DNA of 64,000 bases, taken from assembly GCA_019192545.1 (NCBI GenBank), contig JAHCMI010000029.1, positions 1-64,000 of the forward strand, read 5' to 3'. The notes under the pieces were generated by a model. It was not told the origin of the DNA and ran no database searches. It was given only the letters and a program-made list of their open reading frames with translations. Source of the stretch: Rivularia sp. MS3. GTDB lineage: Bacteria; Cyanobacteriota; Cyanobacteriia; Cyanobacteriales; Nostocaceae. Shown in pieces: positions 1 through 9,689 of this stretch (its first letter is position 1; each line of letters starts with the position of its first letter). The translations under genes and the position numbers were made by a program.

Positions 1-926
1 TATAAACAAACCGATAGAATAAAAATTCGCCCTATAAGGACGAGGCTTTAAACCTCAAATTTTCGGTAAATTCGGACGGGTAAAGATGCCTTATTAACCA
101 TACCTTGCAGTATTAACCGCGAGGTGCAGTTTAATTTGCAACAAAGCATTACCCTCGCCATAAATAGGGCTTGCTGAGAAAGTTTTTTTGACAAGGGCAT
201 GGAGCAGGGAGAAAACAAGATGAAAATTGCCCGAAGCGGTTAAAACTAAGCAACCGCAGCGAATAATGACGGTAAATATTTTTGTTTAGTTACTTAATAA
301 GACTTATGCAAACGCTATGTAATCACCTATTACGAGGCATAGCGAATCTCCGCTGTTTAAATCTTGAATAATTAATAATTTCATCAACTTTGGACAAACA
401 TTAGGTACTACTTCTCTGAGCATTAATGCTTATTTGTTAGTCTTTCATGACATTTTAGGTGGCTATAAAGTCCTGGAAGACTATTTTGAGACCCAAAAGT
501 CAAGATATTATGACATTTAGATCCCCAGATGGCTTGATAATTCGTAGTTGAGACAAAAAAGTCATCTTTACCCCCTTGATCCCAACCAAGGGGTTGTAGT
601 TAATATGATTAACAAGTAATTCACTTCTCGCATTAATACTTATGAATAGTATTAGTAAAACTTTTATATAGGCATAAAAGTTGTTAGAGAAGAAGTTATA
701 AAAGGTCAAGGTGAAAAATCTTAGTTTTACTACAAAAAAGATTGTTTAGTCTTGAACCCCATATTTATCCGGCGATATTCCGACTGGGAATAAAGCCAAA
801 TAAAATTGAAAATTTGGCATAAACCTAACAATTCCATAGAAAAAGATTTGGGATAGATGTAGTTTAGACCGACCTCACCTTAATCAAAAGAAATTTCTTC
901 AATTTTACTTTAGGAGGTCTTGATTC
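1..926. other. AT-rich intergenic region at left edge
   Basis: No convincing gene on either strand. Positions 166-178 (AGGGCTTGCTGAG, followed by AAAG and a T-run) closely resemble the left end of the MITE-like element at 26301, but no matching right end is visible, so this may be a solo or decayed end. A short hairpin GAGG-CTTTAAA-CCTC lies near 43-57. The last bases hold a strong Shine-Dalgarno AGGAGG for the next gene. Confidence 0.5.
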
Positions 927-2159
927 ATGGCAAAAGAACGCCCACCGTTAGAAGAAATGACATTGCGGCAACTGCGTAAAGTTGCAAGCGTTTACGGCAT
1001 ATCTCGTTATAGCCGGATGCGTAAATCTCAATTACTCGCAGCAGTTCAAGAAGCACAGAGTAACAAATTATCCAGACAGTCAGAACGTTCATTGGAGGCA
1101 CAGGAAACAGTGGAAGCAGCAAAATTCGAGTTAGGGCAAGAAGATAAGACTGGTGGTACCCTTGCTTCAGTTGATGAGGGACTTGCTGATTTGCCTAATG
1201 GTTATGGTGAAAGCCGTATCGTATTAATGCCTCGCGATCCACAATGGGCTTATGCTTACTGGGATGTTTCCAACGAGCATAAAGAAGAGTTACGCAGACA
1301 AGGCGGACAGCAGCTGGCGTTAAGAATTTATGATGTTACCGACATCGACTTAAATAACCAAAGTGCCCATAGTCTTCAAGAATATCCTTCTGATGAAATG
1401 GCGCGGGAATGGTATTTACCAATTCCGGTTAGCGATCGCGATTATATAATCGACATCGGTTATCGTTGTGCTGACGGTCGTTGGTTGGTATTAGCTCGCA
1501 GCGCTAGAGTACACGTTCCTCCCGTGTATCCTTCTGATTGGATTGAAGATGTCTTCATTACTGTTGACTTTGAAGAAGATTTACGCGGTGTAACTAAGTA
1601 CGAATTAGTACCACCTGCGAAGAAAACCCCAGAAACCGCAGCAAATGGTAACGGAAATGCCATTTACGAGCAAATTTTTGGTATGGCTGAATCCGCTGAA
1701 GCAATGCGGGTAGCGGGTTCTATCTTCGGTTCCCAGCACCACGTACCTGGTTCAATGGCTCCAGAACAAGCAATCAGTTCTTACATTTTCCCATCTGGCG
1801 TTGGTATGTGGGCGCTGCCTACAGCATCCGGTGTCAACATGTCTGGTGTTGGCATGGGTGCATCTCAACCTCCAGAACGTCCTCGCAAATTCTGGTTGAT
1901 TGCTGATGCTGAGTTGATTGTTTACGGTGCTACCGAACCCGATGCTACTGTTACAATCGGCGATCGCGAAATCAAATTGAATCCGGATGGTACATTCCGC
2001 TTCCAAATGTCCTTCCAAGATGGTTTGATTGATTATCCAATTAAAGCAGTTGCAGTTGACGGCGAACAAACCCGTTCGATTCAGATGAAGTTCACTCGTG
2101 AAACTCCATCACGGAATACTAATACCAAGGATGAAGCTGTTTTAGAATGGTTTTCCTAA
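927..2159 (+). CDS. DUF4912 protein with N-terminal Rho-N-like (SAP-like) domain
   Basis: A 410-residue cyanobacterial protein. Residues about 10-45 (EEMTLRQLRKVASVYGISRYSRMRKSQ region) have the helix-extended-helix pattern of the Rho termination factor N-terminal fold, which often binds nucleic acid. Residues about 90-215 match the DUF4912 pattern (RIVLMPRDPQWAYAYWDVS, then LRIYDVTDI and WYLPIPVSDRDYIIDIGY). A Gly/Ser/Met-rich linker follows, then a beta-rich C-terminal part (about 320-400). The start is set by AGGAGG 8 bases upstream. The gene stands alone and is followed by a clear terminator. The biological role is not established; the domain calls rest on sequence pattern recognition. 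Confidence 0.85.
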   Translation: MAKERPPLEEMTLRQLRKVASVYGISRYSRMRKSQLLAAVQEAQSNKLSRQSERSLEAQETVEAAKFELGQEDKTGGTLASVDEGLADLPNGYGESRIVLMPRDPQWAYAYWDVSNEHKEELRRQGGQQLALRIYDVTDIDLNNQSAHSLQEYPSDEMAREWYLPIPVSDRDYIIDIGYRCADGRWLVLARSARVHVPPVYPSDWIEDVFITVDFEEDLRGVTKYELVPPAKKTPETAANGNGNAIYEQIFGMAESAEAMRVAGSIFGSQHHVPGSMAPEQAISSYIFPSGVGMWALPTASGVNMSGVGMGASQPPERPRKFWLIADAELIVYGATEPDATVTIGDREIKLNPDGTFRFQMSFQDGLIDYPIKAVAVDGEQTRSIQMKFTRETPSRNTNTKDEAVLEWFS

Positions 2160-2212
2160 ACTTGAGATTCTTGAACGATGAAGTTTTGAATTAACTCGAA
2201 TTCATATCAGTT

Positions 2213-2247
2213 ATCTCCTCGTAAAATTATTTCGAGGAGATTTTTTT
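2213..2247 (+). terminator. Rho-independent terminator after the DUF4912 gene
   Basis: A perfect 9-bp stem (ATCTCCTCG with CGAGGAGAT) encloses an 11-base AT-rich loop and is followed by seven T. It lies about 55 bases past the stop codon. Confidence 0.85.
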
Positions 2248-2422
2248 ATGTGAGATAAAATGCAGCGACTAATAACAATACACAGTTATCCTAGATAAGT
2301 TTATAGCAGCTTGCTATTCGAGCCAGATATCCCAAAGCCACCCTATCTGCTCCGGACATCCCTTGCTTACTAAAGAAAGAGAAAGAGGCTCAGGTAAAAC
2401 TTTATTAGTTAATTCTATAGAT

Positions 2423-3439
2423 ATGTTTAACAAAAATTTAATCGGATTATTATTAATAATTGCAGGTGTATTTTTCTTCCGTTCTTATGGGCGGAATAAT
2501 ACTAATCTACCAGAATTAACTCAAAAACCATCAATAGTTACGCAAGATGATAATATTTCAGAAGAGAATAGCTTGCAAAAGAAGATACCCGATCGAGTAG
2601 GAAAACAAGCTTCAGTTAATTGTCCCGGAAGAGATAATAATTTCAGCATTGATTTCTTCAAAACGAATAATTTAGGTGAAAAATTTGATAAAGGAATTAA
2701 CCACGTAATTATTTTTAATCCGAAATCACCAAAATTAGACTTTAAGGTAAATGTTGGTTTAGCTCATAACATCTACGCTAAAACCGAGAGTGGTAAATTA
2801 CGTAAACAATACGTTCCTAAATTATTCGGCGAAATAATCGGTGATGACAATGCTTTATTGAATGGCAAACAGCCGATAGCTGCTATTAATGCCGATTATA
2901 TAGATACTGAGGATAAGCCGCAGGGCTTAAATATTTCTAGAGGAATTGAATATTCGGGAGACTTTAAAAATAGACGTTCTTCTTTCGGTATATCAGGAGG
3001 AAAACCGAGTCAGCGTCAAGCTACTATTGCCAAAGGTAGAAGAAATAGAGATATTCTTAACTACAATATAGTTGGAGGTAACGGTAGATTTTATCGTAAC
3101 GGAAAGTTTATAGATATTTGTAATGCTTTAGGGGAATTTGCTTGCAAGCGAGCTATTAATCGCTCGATGGCTGCAACAACAAGTAAAGGTTATGTAATTT
3201 TATTAGTAAATGATAGTAGAGCTAATTCTAATATTAGAATTTCTGAAGTTAATAGAGAGCTTTTACCAGATAAGTTTGATGATGTCTTAGAAGGAATTGC
3301 TCGAAATAACTGTTTGGGAAAAATACAAGAAGGAATACTGTTTGATGGAGGAGAATCCCCCGGATTATTTTACGACGGTAAAACCTATGTCGAAAATTTT
3401 GGCGCAATTGGTTCGGTATTTTTAATTTATAAGAAGTAG
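2423..3439 (+). CDS. Phosphodiester glycosidase (NAGPA-like) family exoprotein
   Basis: Resembles the phosphodiester glycosidase family (NAGPA/DUF2233 type). The recognisable parts are INADYI, a GGNGRFYRNGKF block, an Arg followed by a small-residue patch (RSMAATTSKGYVILLVND) and the C-terminal ILFDGGESPGLFYDGK motif. The chosen ATG gives an N-terminus that begins directly with a hydrophobic segment (LIGLLLIIAGVFFF), a signal anchor or signal peptide, so the enzyme domain should be outside the cytoplasm. An in-frame TTG at 2363 would add 20 polar residues and has no better ribosome-binding site. In related proteins the domain hydrolyses sugar-phosphodiester bonds or acts on cell-wall glycans; the substrate here is unknown. 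Confidence 0.72.
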   Translation: MFNKNLIGLLLIIAGVFFFRSYGRNNTNLPELTQKPSIVTQDDNISEENSLQKKIPDRVGKQASVNCPGRDNNFSIDFFKTNNLGEKFDKGINHVIIFNPKSPKLDFKVNVGLAHNIYAKTESGKLRKQYVPKLFGEIIGDDNALLNGKQPIAAINADYIDTEDKPQGLNISRGIEYSGDFKNRRSSFGISGGKPSQRQATIAKGRRNRDILNYNIVGGNGRFYRNGKFIDICNALGEFACKRAINRSMAATTSKGYVILLVNDSRANSNIRISEVNRELLPDKFDDVLEGIARNNCLGKIQEGILFDGGESPGLFYDGKTYVENFGAIGSVFLIYKK

Positions 3440-3445
3440 CGAATT

Positions 3446-3623
3446 GGGCATGGGGCATTGGGCATTGGTAATAGCTAACTCCTAACTCATAACTCCTAAC
3501 TCCTAACTCCTAACTCATAACTCATAACTCCTAACTCATAACTCCTAACTCATAACTCATAACTCCTAACTCCTAACTCCTAACTCCTAACTCATAACTC
3601 CTAACTCCTAACTCCTAACTCCT
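3446..3623. repeat. Heptameric short tandem repeat (STRR), CTAACTC/ATAACTC type
   Basis: About 21 tandem heptads, alternating CTAACTC and ATAACTC, cover 3475-3623. They are preceded by a short GGGCATT heptad run (3446-3468). Such STRRs are known in heterocystous cyanobacterial genomes. The array fills most of the gap between two co-directional genes. Confidence 0.92.
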
Positions 3624-3694
3624 TATAAGTCTTTGGGAAGATAAGCACGATACCAGCAAACGGTAGGCTGGAGTAATAGCTTAAATTCTACAAT

Positions 3695-4258
3695 ATGACA
3701 CCTAACGAAATTGCGGATACTCTTGCGGATTTATTTGGTACATCTGCGGTAAAAGCCTTGGCACCTGGTTCTTGGCAAGTTGAAACTTCTAGTTTTCGAC
3801 TATTGATACTGCTCAGCGAAGACCAAACTTGGTTGCGAGTGTTGTTACCGATTATGCCAGCACAACAAGCACAACCGTTTTTACAACAGTTTTTTGAAGC
3901 TAATTTTGATGATACTCAACAAGTACGCTATGCCATGCACCAAGATGTATTATGGGGAGTATTTCAGCACAGTTGCGCGAGCTTAGTTGTGGAAGATTTG
4001 CGCGATGCGATTGCGAGATTAATTTCTCTTTACGAAGTCGGCGTGAATGATGCTTTCAGCCGTTTAACTGAAACCAAGATTAAGGAAATTATTCTAGCTT
4101 CTAAACAGCAAGGAAAGTCTTTAGAAGCCACTATGCAAAATCTTGAGCGGTTTTATGCTGAAGGTTTAATGGGTGAAATGGAAGAAAGCCCCGAATCGCG
4201 AGAAAAAGTTTTGACTGCTTGGCGAAGACAGTTAGAAAGACTTTGGAACGAACAGTGA
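3695..4258 (+). CDS. Conserved cyanobacterial protein of unknown function
   Basis: A 187-residue soluble protein that I do not recognise by name. The first 120 residues (amphipathic helix, then the beta-rich SWQVETSSFRLLILLSEDQTWLRVLLPI stretch, then PFLQQFFEANFD) resemble the layout of CesT-like type III chaperone folds, but this is only a fold-level impression. The C-terminal 60 residues are helical and charged. The gene ends inside the following heptad repeat: its last Gln codon and TGA stop are formed by the AACAGTGA repeat unit. No strong Shine-Dalgarno is visible before the ATG. Confidence 0.7.
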   Translation: MTPNEIADTLADLFGTSAVKALAPGSWQVETSSFRLLILLSEDQTWLRVLLPIMPAQQAQPFLQQFFEANFDDTQQVRYAMHQDVLWGVFQHSCASLVVEDLRDAIARLISLYEVGVNDAFSRLTETKIKEIILASKQQGKSLEATMQNLERFYAEGLMGEMEESPESREKVLTAWRRQLERLWNEQ

Positions 4259-4337
4259 GCAGTGAACAGTGAGCAGTTAACAGTGAACAGTGAGCAGTTA
4301 ACAGTGAGCAGTGAACAGTTAACAGTGAGCAGTGAAC
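4251..4337. repeat. Heptameric tandem repeat AACAGTG/AGCAGTG/AGCAGTT
   Basis: Twelve consecutive 7-bp units (AACAGTG, AGCAGTG, AGCAGTT, AACAGTT) follow one another without a break. The first unit overlaps the last codons and stop codon of the upstream gene. Confidence 0.92.
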
Positions 4338-4438
4338 AAGTTAGCAGTAAGCAGCTATGTAATTAATAAACCTTAGTGTTTTACGATAATTGGTAACTGA
4401 TGATCCACACCCGAGCGGTGAACAACTGATAACTGATT

Positions 4439-4828
4439 ATGGATATTGTCGAAATTTTAAAAGAAGATTATCAACGTTTTCCCGAAAATCAAACCTATAG
4501 CGTCTATGCTGAAGACGTTTATTTTAAAGATCCCATGAATGAATTTAATGGGGTTAAGCGCTATAAGTTGATGATTAAGTTTATTGAAACTTTTTTCATG
4601 AAAACCCAAATGGATCTACATGATATCCGTAGGGAAGGGGACACTATTAAAACTGAGTGGACGCTTAATTGGAATACACCTCTACCCTGGAAGCCGCGAA
4701 TTTCTATTCCGGGATGGAGCCAATTAGGGCTTAATTCTGATGATTTGATAGTTTCTCACGTAGATTATTGGAAATGTTCCCGATTTGATGTACTCAAACA
4801 GCATTTCTTCCCCTTAAAAAGTACATAA
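4439..4828 (+). CDS. DUF2358 family protein (NTF2-like)
   Basis: A 129-residue protein matching the DUF2358 pattern of cyanobacteria and plastids: an N-terminal helix, YAEDVYFKDPMNEFNGV, a central helix, TEWTLNWNTPLPWKPRI, and a C-terminal VDYWKCSRFDVLKQHFF. The alpha+beta cone layout suggests an NTF2-like fold with a hydrophobic pocket, but no ligand or reaction is known for this family. The ATG follows AT-rich sequence with no good Shine-Dalgarno. It lies just upstream of, and co-directional with, the ArsA-like ATPase; a 50-base gap permits co-transcription. Confidence 0.8.
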   Translation: MDIVEILKEDYQRFPENQTYSVYAEDVYFKDPMNEFNGVKRYKLMIKFIETFFMKTQMDLHDIRREGDTIKTEWTLNWNTPLPWKPRISIPGWSQLGLNSDDLIVSHVDYWKCSRFDVLKQHFFPLKST

Positions 4829-4878
4829 TGAATATATGTAAATAAATGTAAAAGCTTCTCAGGAAACAGAGATTATTC

Positions 4879-6066
4879 ATGCGCGTAATTTTAATGACGG
4901 GTAAAGGTGGTGTAGGCAAAACTTCGGTTGCTGCTGCTACGGGACTTCGTTGTGCTGAATTAGGTTATCGCACTTTAGTTTTAAGTACAGATCCAGCCCA
5001 TTCTTTAGCTGATAGTTTTGATATGGAACTTGGGCATGAGCCACAAGAGGTTCGTCCAAATTTGTGGGGTGCAGAATTGGATGCGCTCTTGGAGCTTGAA
5101 GGGAATTGGGGTGCTGTTAAACGCTACATCACTCAAGTTTTACAGGCTAGAGGATTAGAAGGAGTACAAGCCGAAGAATTAGCAATTTTACCGGGAATGG
5201 ATGAAATTTTCGGTTTGGTAAGAATGAAGCGTCACTATGACGAAGGTATATATGATGTTTTAATTATTGACTCCGCACCTACCGGTACGGCGTTACGGTT
5301 ATTGAGTTTACCAGAGGTTAGCGGCTGGTATATGCGGCGTTTCTATAAGCCTTTTCAGAATATTTCGGTGGCGTTACGTCCTTTGGTAGAACCGATTTTT
5401 AAACCCATAGCTGGCTTTTCATTACCGGATAAAGAGGTAATGGACGCACCTTATGAATTTTACGAGCAAATTGAAGCCTTAGAAAGGGTATTAACTGACA
5501 ATACTCAAACCTCGGTTCGTTTGATTGCCAATCCAGAGAAAATGGTAATTAAAGAATCTCTCCGCGCTCATGCTTACTTAAGTTTGTACAATGTCGCCAC
5601 AGATTTAGTAGTAGCAAATCGGATTATTCCACAAGAAGTTCAAGACCCATTTTTCAAAAGATGGAAGGATAATCAAGAGCAATATCGTCAAGAACTTCAT
5701 GAAAATTTTCACCCTTTACCAGTCAAAGAAGTTCCACTTTACTCTGAAGAAATGTGTGGTTTAGAAGCTTTAGAAAGACTAAAAGAAACACTTTACAAAG
5801 ACGAAGACCCAACTCAGGTTTACTACAAAGAAAATACAATTCGAGTCGTTCAAAACAAAAATCAATATAGTCTGGAACTTTACTTGCCTGGCATTCCAAA
5901 AGACCAGGTGAATTTAAGCAAGAGTGGAGATGAATTGAATATTACCATTGGCAACCATCGCCGCAATCTAGTACTTCCACAAGCCTTAGCGGCACTTCAA
6001 CCATCTGGGGCCAAGATGGAAGACGATTATTTGAAAATTCGCTTTTCGGAAGTTGTAAACGCATAA
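4879..6066 (+). CDS. ArsA/Get3 (TRC40) family ATPase with C-terminal Hsp20-like domain
   Basis: A 395-residue P-loop ATPase of the ArsA/Get3 group. The deviant Walker A motif (GKGGVGKTS, residues 8-16) is followed by switch I-type [12 protein letters not shown], and [14 protein letters not shown] gives the Walker B/switch II region. Residues about 313-395 form a beta-sandwich like ArsA-associated Hsp20 domains ([20 protein letters not shown], then LKIRFSE). No arsenic genes lie nearby, so a role in membrane-protein targeting or an unknown client is more likely than arsenite export. AGGAAAC sits upstream of the ATG. A terminator follows 14 bases after the stop. Confidence 0.88.
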   Translation: MRVILMTGKGGVGKTSVAAATGLRCAELGYRTLVLSTDPAHSLADSFDMELGHEPQEVRPNLWGAELDALLELEGNWGAVKRYITQVLQARGLEGVQAEELAILPGMDEIFGLVRMKRHYDEGIYDVLIIDSAPTGTALRLLSLPEVSGWYMRRFYKPFQNISVALRPLVEPIFKPIAGFSLPDKEVMDAPYEFYEQIEALERVLTDNTQTSVRLIANPEKMVIKESLRAHAYLSLYNVATDLVVANRIIPQEVQDPFFKRWKDNQEQYRQELHENFHPLPVKEVPLYSEEMCGLEALERLKETLYKDEDPTQVYYKENTIRVVQNKNQYSLELYLPGIPKDQVNLSKSGDELNITIGNHRRNLVLPQALAALQPSGAKMEDDYLKIRFSEVVNA

Positions 6067-6079
6067 TTATGAATCTACG

Positions 6080-6108
6080 AGGTGGGATTATACCCACCTT
6101 TAATTTTT
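6080..6108 (+). terminator. Terminator after the ArsA-like gene
   Basis: A 7-bp stem (AGGTGGG with CCCACCT) with a 6-base loop is followed by a T-rich tract (TTAATTTTTA). Confidence 0.75.
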
Positions 6109-6273
6109 ATATATATCTAAATAGATTCTATTTTTCATATAAAGAAGTTAATAGTATCCCGAATAAATTAAACTTTGAAAAAAATAAGCCAGTATTCCTA
6201 CTGAAGACATTATGTTTTGTAATAATTCACAATATTTTTAGATTTAGGAATAACACTAGCTAGCTTTTTTTAA

Positions 6274-9200
6274 ATGAATTTATCTCAGGGAAAGGAATTT
6301 TCTATAAAGATTGAATCAGACAATTTACTATTACGTATTACAAACTGTATCTGTGGTTCATCAGAATTAACAGAAAAATTGACAACAATAGCAAAAGAAG
6401 TACGCTTGTTTCTCGCTACAGATCGGGTAATGATTTATAAGTTTCATGCTGATGGTAGCGGTCAAGTTGTTGCTGAATCAATTAACAATGATATATTACC
6501 ATCTTTATGGGGACTAAATTTTCCAGCAGATGATATTCCCGCTCATGTTCGGGAAATGCTTGTTAAATCGCGGGTACATTCTATTGTTAATGTCGAAACT
6601 GGACAAATTGGTAAAAGTCCGGTTTATGAAACAGAAACCGGAGAAACTATTTTAGAAAATATTTCTTATCGCAGTGCAGACGAATGTCATCTAGAGTATC
6701 TAACTGCAATGGGGGTAAAGTCTTCTGTTGTAACACCAATTTTTCATCAACAGCAGCTTTGGGGATTATTAGTATCCCATTATGCTCAACCATATTCGGT
6801 GTCCGAACAACAGTTAGCAGCAATGCAAATGATTGTAAATCAACTATCAGTAGCCATTGCTCAAGACATTCTTCTTACTCAAGCACGCGAACAAATTAAA
6901 AGAGAAAGTATTGTTAGTAATATCTCGAATTTACTACATTCATCTAAAGACATTCCATTACAAATCGCTTTAGAAAAAACGGTTGCTGCGTTTCAAGGCT
7001 GTGGTGGCAGGCTTTGTCTTAAAAATCAAGCTTTTAAAAGTTTAAATGAGTGCCTGGAATCTAAGAGTAATTCCATCCAAATTTATACTAATGGTCAGCA
7101 ACCAACAGTACCAGACTCAGCACAATGTACGTTAATGGAGGAGTACAGCGTATGGTATGAATACTATAAATATAATACTTACAACGTTTGGGCAATTTCC
7201 GATATTTATCAAATCCCTAGCTTGCGAAATTTACAACCTGCTTTTCAAAACACAAAAATTCGCAGCATTTTGATGATTCCCCTCGAACATCATCAGCAAT
7301 TACTCGGTTACTTAAGCATTTTTCGAGAAGAAACAGATACAGAAACCTTTTGGGCTGGACAATTTGATGCAGATAAAAGGCAAACCTATCCCCGAAAATC
7401 CTTTGAGCTATGGCGAGAATCAAAAACCGCACAAGTACGTCAGTGGACAAAAGAAGAGATAGAATTAGCAGAAAAATTAGCAACCCAATTTTCTACAGCT
7501 ATTCATCAATACGACTTACACCAGCAACTACAAGCCTTTAATACTAATTTAGAAACACAAGTAAAACAGCGTACAGACGCATTGCAGCAATCAGCCAAAC
7601 AACGCAAAATATTATTTGAAATAGTTACGAAAATTCGCGAATCTTTAGATTTAGAAGTTGTGTTTAAAACTACAACTCAACAATTATGTCAAGCTTTACA
7701 AGCTGATAGAGTTGCAGTATATCGTTTTAATTCCGATTGGAGTGGTGAATTTATTGCCGAGTTTGTCAATGAAGGCTGGGTAAAGTTAGTAAGTTCAGAT
7801 ATTAAAACAATTTGGCGAGACACTTATTTACAAGAAACTCAAGGTGGAAGCTATCGCTTTAATAAAAGCACTGTAATAGACGATATTTATCAAGCTGGTT
7901 ACGCCGATTGCCATATAGAAATTTTAGAACAATTTCAAGCAAGAGCATACGCTGTCGCACCAATTTTTAGAGGAGAACAACTTTGGGGTTTGCTGGCAGC
8001 TTATCAAAATTCTGCACCACGGCATTGGAAAGCGTTAGAGATAAAATTGTTATGTGAAACTGCTACTCAGTTCGGCGTAGCAATTCAGCAATCAGAATTA
8101 CTGACTCAAACAAAACAGCAAGCAATTAGCTTAGAAAAAGCAAGCGAACAACAACGTTTATTGTTTAACCTTGTTGCTAAGATGCGGAAATCTCTGGATT
8201 TGAATACAATTTTTCAAATCACAACAAAAGAACTGCGTCGGATTCTAAATACCCATCGAGTCGGTGTATATCGTTTCGATACAGATTCAGAATATAACTA
8301 TGGTGTGTTTATTGCTGAAGATATTGCTAAAGGTATTGATTCGGCTTTAGCAGTCAAAATAAAAGATAAGTGTTTTGCAGAAAATTACGTTAATAAGTAT
8401 CGTTATGGAAGAATTAGTGTAGTTACTGATGTTCGCAATGCAGGTTTAAAGGATTGTCATATTGCAATCTTAGAAGAATTTCAAGTTACAGCAAATATAA
8501 TAGCTCCAGTCATGAAAGGTGAAGAACTTTGGGGGTTATTATGCATTCATCAATGTGACAAACCTCGTGAATGGAAAACTTCAGAAATTCAATTTGTAAC
8601 TCAAGTTGCAATTCAACTTTCTATCGCATTAGAACAAGCAGATTTGCTCGCTCAAAGTAGATCGCAAACCGAAGAAATAAAAACAACATTAGTTAATTTA
8701 AGAAAAGCACAAGCACAATTAGTTCAAAGCGAAAAAATGTCATCTCTGGGGCAGTTAGTAGCGGGAATCGCACACGAAATCAATAACCCAGTTAATTTTA
8801 TTTATGGCAATATCAATCATATTCATCAATATGCAGAAGATTTACTCGGCATTTTAGAACTTTATCAACAAAGCTGTGACGGAAATAATTGCGAAATTGA
8901 AGAACGAGCAGAAGAAATTGATTTAGAATTTTTAGTTGATGATTTACCGAAGATGCTGTCTTCAATGAAAATCGGAGCTTCGCGGATTCGCGAAATTGTT
9001 TTATCATTACGCAATTTTTCCCGACTTGACGAAGCAGATTTAAAAGCTGCTGACATTCACGAAGGTATTGAGAGTACGTTATTAATTTTGCAATACCGTT
9101 TAAAAGCAAAACCAAATAGTCTTGGTGTTGAATTAATCAAAGAATACGGCGAATTGCCAGAAGTGGAATGTTATGCCGGACAGTTAAATCAAGTATTAAT

Positions 9201-9564
9201 GAATGTTTTTAGCAATGCAATTGATGCATTAGAAGAAGGAGTAAGTACCGGCTTTTGGGAAGTAGAAGCAGACAATAATCAATCGGGAATCCCTAAAATT
9301 AGGATTTGTACTCATATTAGTGAAGACAAAAATAGAATTGTTATTCGTATTGCTGACAACGGGCTAGGAATGACTGAAACAGTGATGAACCGAATGTTTG
9401 ACCCATTTTTTACTACGAAACCAGTAGGTAAAGGTACTGGTTTGGGATTGTCAATTAGCTATCAGATAATAGTTGATAAACATGGTGGCATTTTTAACTG
9501 CAAATCTTTACCTAGAAAAGGCACCGAGTTTTCTATTGAAATTCCAGTTAAGCAAAGTAAATAA
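6274..9564 (+). CDS. Multi-GAF sensor histidine kinase with phytochrome/cyanobacteriochrome-like domains
   Basis: A 1096-residue soluble sensor kinase with four GAF domains in series. GAF1 (about 20-198) looks phytochrome-like and has Cys138-His139 in ECHLEYL at the usual bilin-attachment site. GAF2 (about 210-412) is divergent and lacks this Cys-His. GAF3 (about 445-608) is cyanobacteriochrome-like with Cys546-His547 (DCHIEIL) and DTYL at 516-519 where some families have DXCF. GAF4 (about 628-790) has both Cys728-His729 and a DKCF motif at 698-701. Coiled coils at about 415-445 and 795-825 link the parts. The HisKA box has His834 (GIAHEINNP); the ATPase has Asn981, DNGLG (1028-1032) and GKGTGLGLS. 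There are no membrane segments and no receiver domain. Light sensing is inferred from the Cys-His motifs. Confidence 0.9.
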   Translation: MNLSQGKEFSIKIESDNLLLRITNCICGSSELTEKLTTIAKEVRLFLATDRVMIYKFHADGSGQVVAESINNDILPSLWGLNFPADDIPAHVREMLVKSRVHSIVNVETGQIGKSPVYETETGETILENISYRSADECHLEYLTAMGVKSSVVTPIFHQQQLWGLLVSHYAQPYSVSEQQLAAMQMIVNQLSVAIAQDILLTQAREQIKRESIVSNISNLLHSSKDIPLQIALEKTVAAFQGCGGRLCLKNQAFKSLNECLESKSNSIQIYTNGQQPTVPDSAQCTLMEEYSVWYEYYKYNTYNVWAISDIYQIPSLRNLQPAFQNTKIRSILMIPLEHHQQLLGYLSIFREETDTETFWAGQFDADKRQTYPRKSFELWRESKTAQVRQWTKEEIELAEKLATQFSTAIHQYDLHQQLQAFNTNLETQVKQRTDALQQSAKQRKILFEIVTKIRESLDLEVVFKTTTQQLCQALQADRVAVYRFNSDWSGEFIAEFVNEGWVKLVSSDIKTIWRDTYLQETQGGSYRFNKSTVIDDIYQAGYADCHIEILEQFQARAYAVAPIFRGEQLWGLLAAYQNSAPRHWKALEIKLLCETATQFGVAIQQSELLTQTKQQAISLEKASEQQRLLFNLVAKMRKSLDLNTIFQITTKELRRILNTHRVGVYRFDTDSEYNYGVFIAEDIAKGIDSALAVKIKDKCFAENYVNKYRYGRISVVTDVRNAGLKDCHIAILEEFQVTANIIAPVMKGEELWGLLCIHQCDKPREWKTSEIQFVTQVAIQLSIALEQADLLAQSRSQTEEIKTTLVNLRKAQAQLVQSEKMSSLGQLVAGIAHEINNPVNFIYGNINHIHQYAEDLLGILELYQQSCDGNNCEIEERAEEIDLEFLVDDLPKMLSSMKIGASRIREIVLSLRNFSRLDEADLKAADIHEGIESTLLILQYRLKAKPNSLGVELIKEYGELPEVECYAGQLNQVLMNVFSNAIDALEEGVSTGFWEVEADNNQSGIPKIRICTHISEDKNRIVIRIADNGLGMTETVMNRMFDPFFTTKPVGKGTGLGLSISYQIIVDKHGGIFNCKSLPRKGTEFSIEIPVKQSK

Positions 9565-9573
9565 ATGGAATGG

Positions 9574-9601
9574 GAATTGGGCATTGGGCATTGGGCATTG
9601 G
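9574..9601. repeat. Short heptad repeat GGGCATT
   Basis: Three to four tandem GGGCATT units lie just after the kinase stop codon. A further short direct repeat (ACCATGCCCTAT, twice, near 9657-9688) lies just before the convergent dnaN stop. Confidence 0.75.
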
Positions 9602-9689
9602 TAATTGATGATTATGCTCTCACACTTTGTTTTTAACCTGCTACCTGATGAATTCACCATGCCCTATGCCCTATTCACCATGCCCTATA

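Noticed and set aside
500..709. 69-codon minus-strand frame
   Set aside because: AT-rich composition, no ribosome-binding site and no recognisable motif.
3475..3623. CRISPR array
   Set aside because: The 7-bp units are contiguous without spacers, so they are STRRs; the same applies to 4251-4337 and 17744-17842.
6069..6263. Small plus-strand frame after the ArsA-like gene
   Set aside because: It overlaps the terminator hairpin and has no family resemblance.
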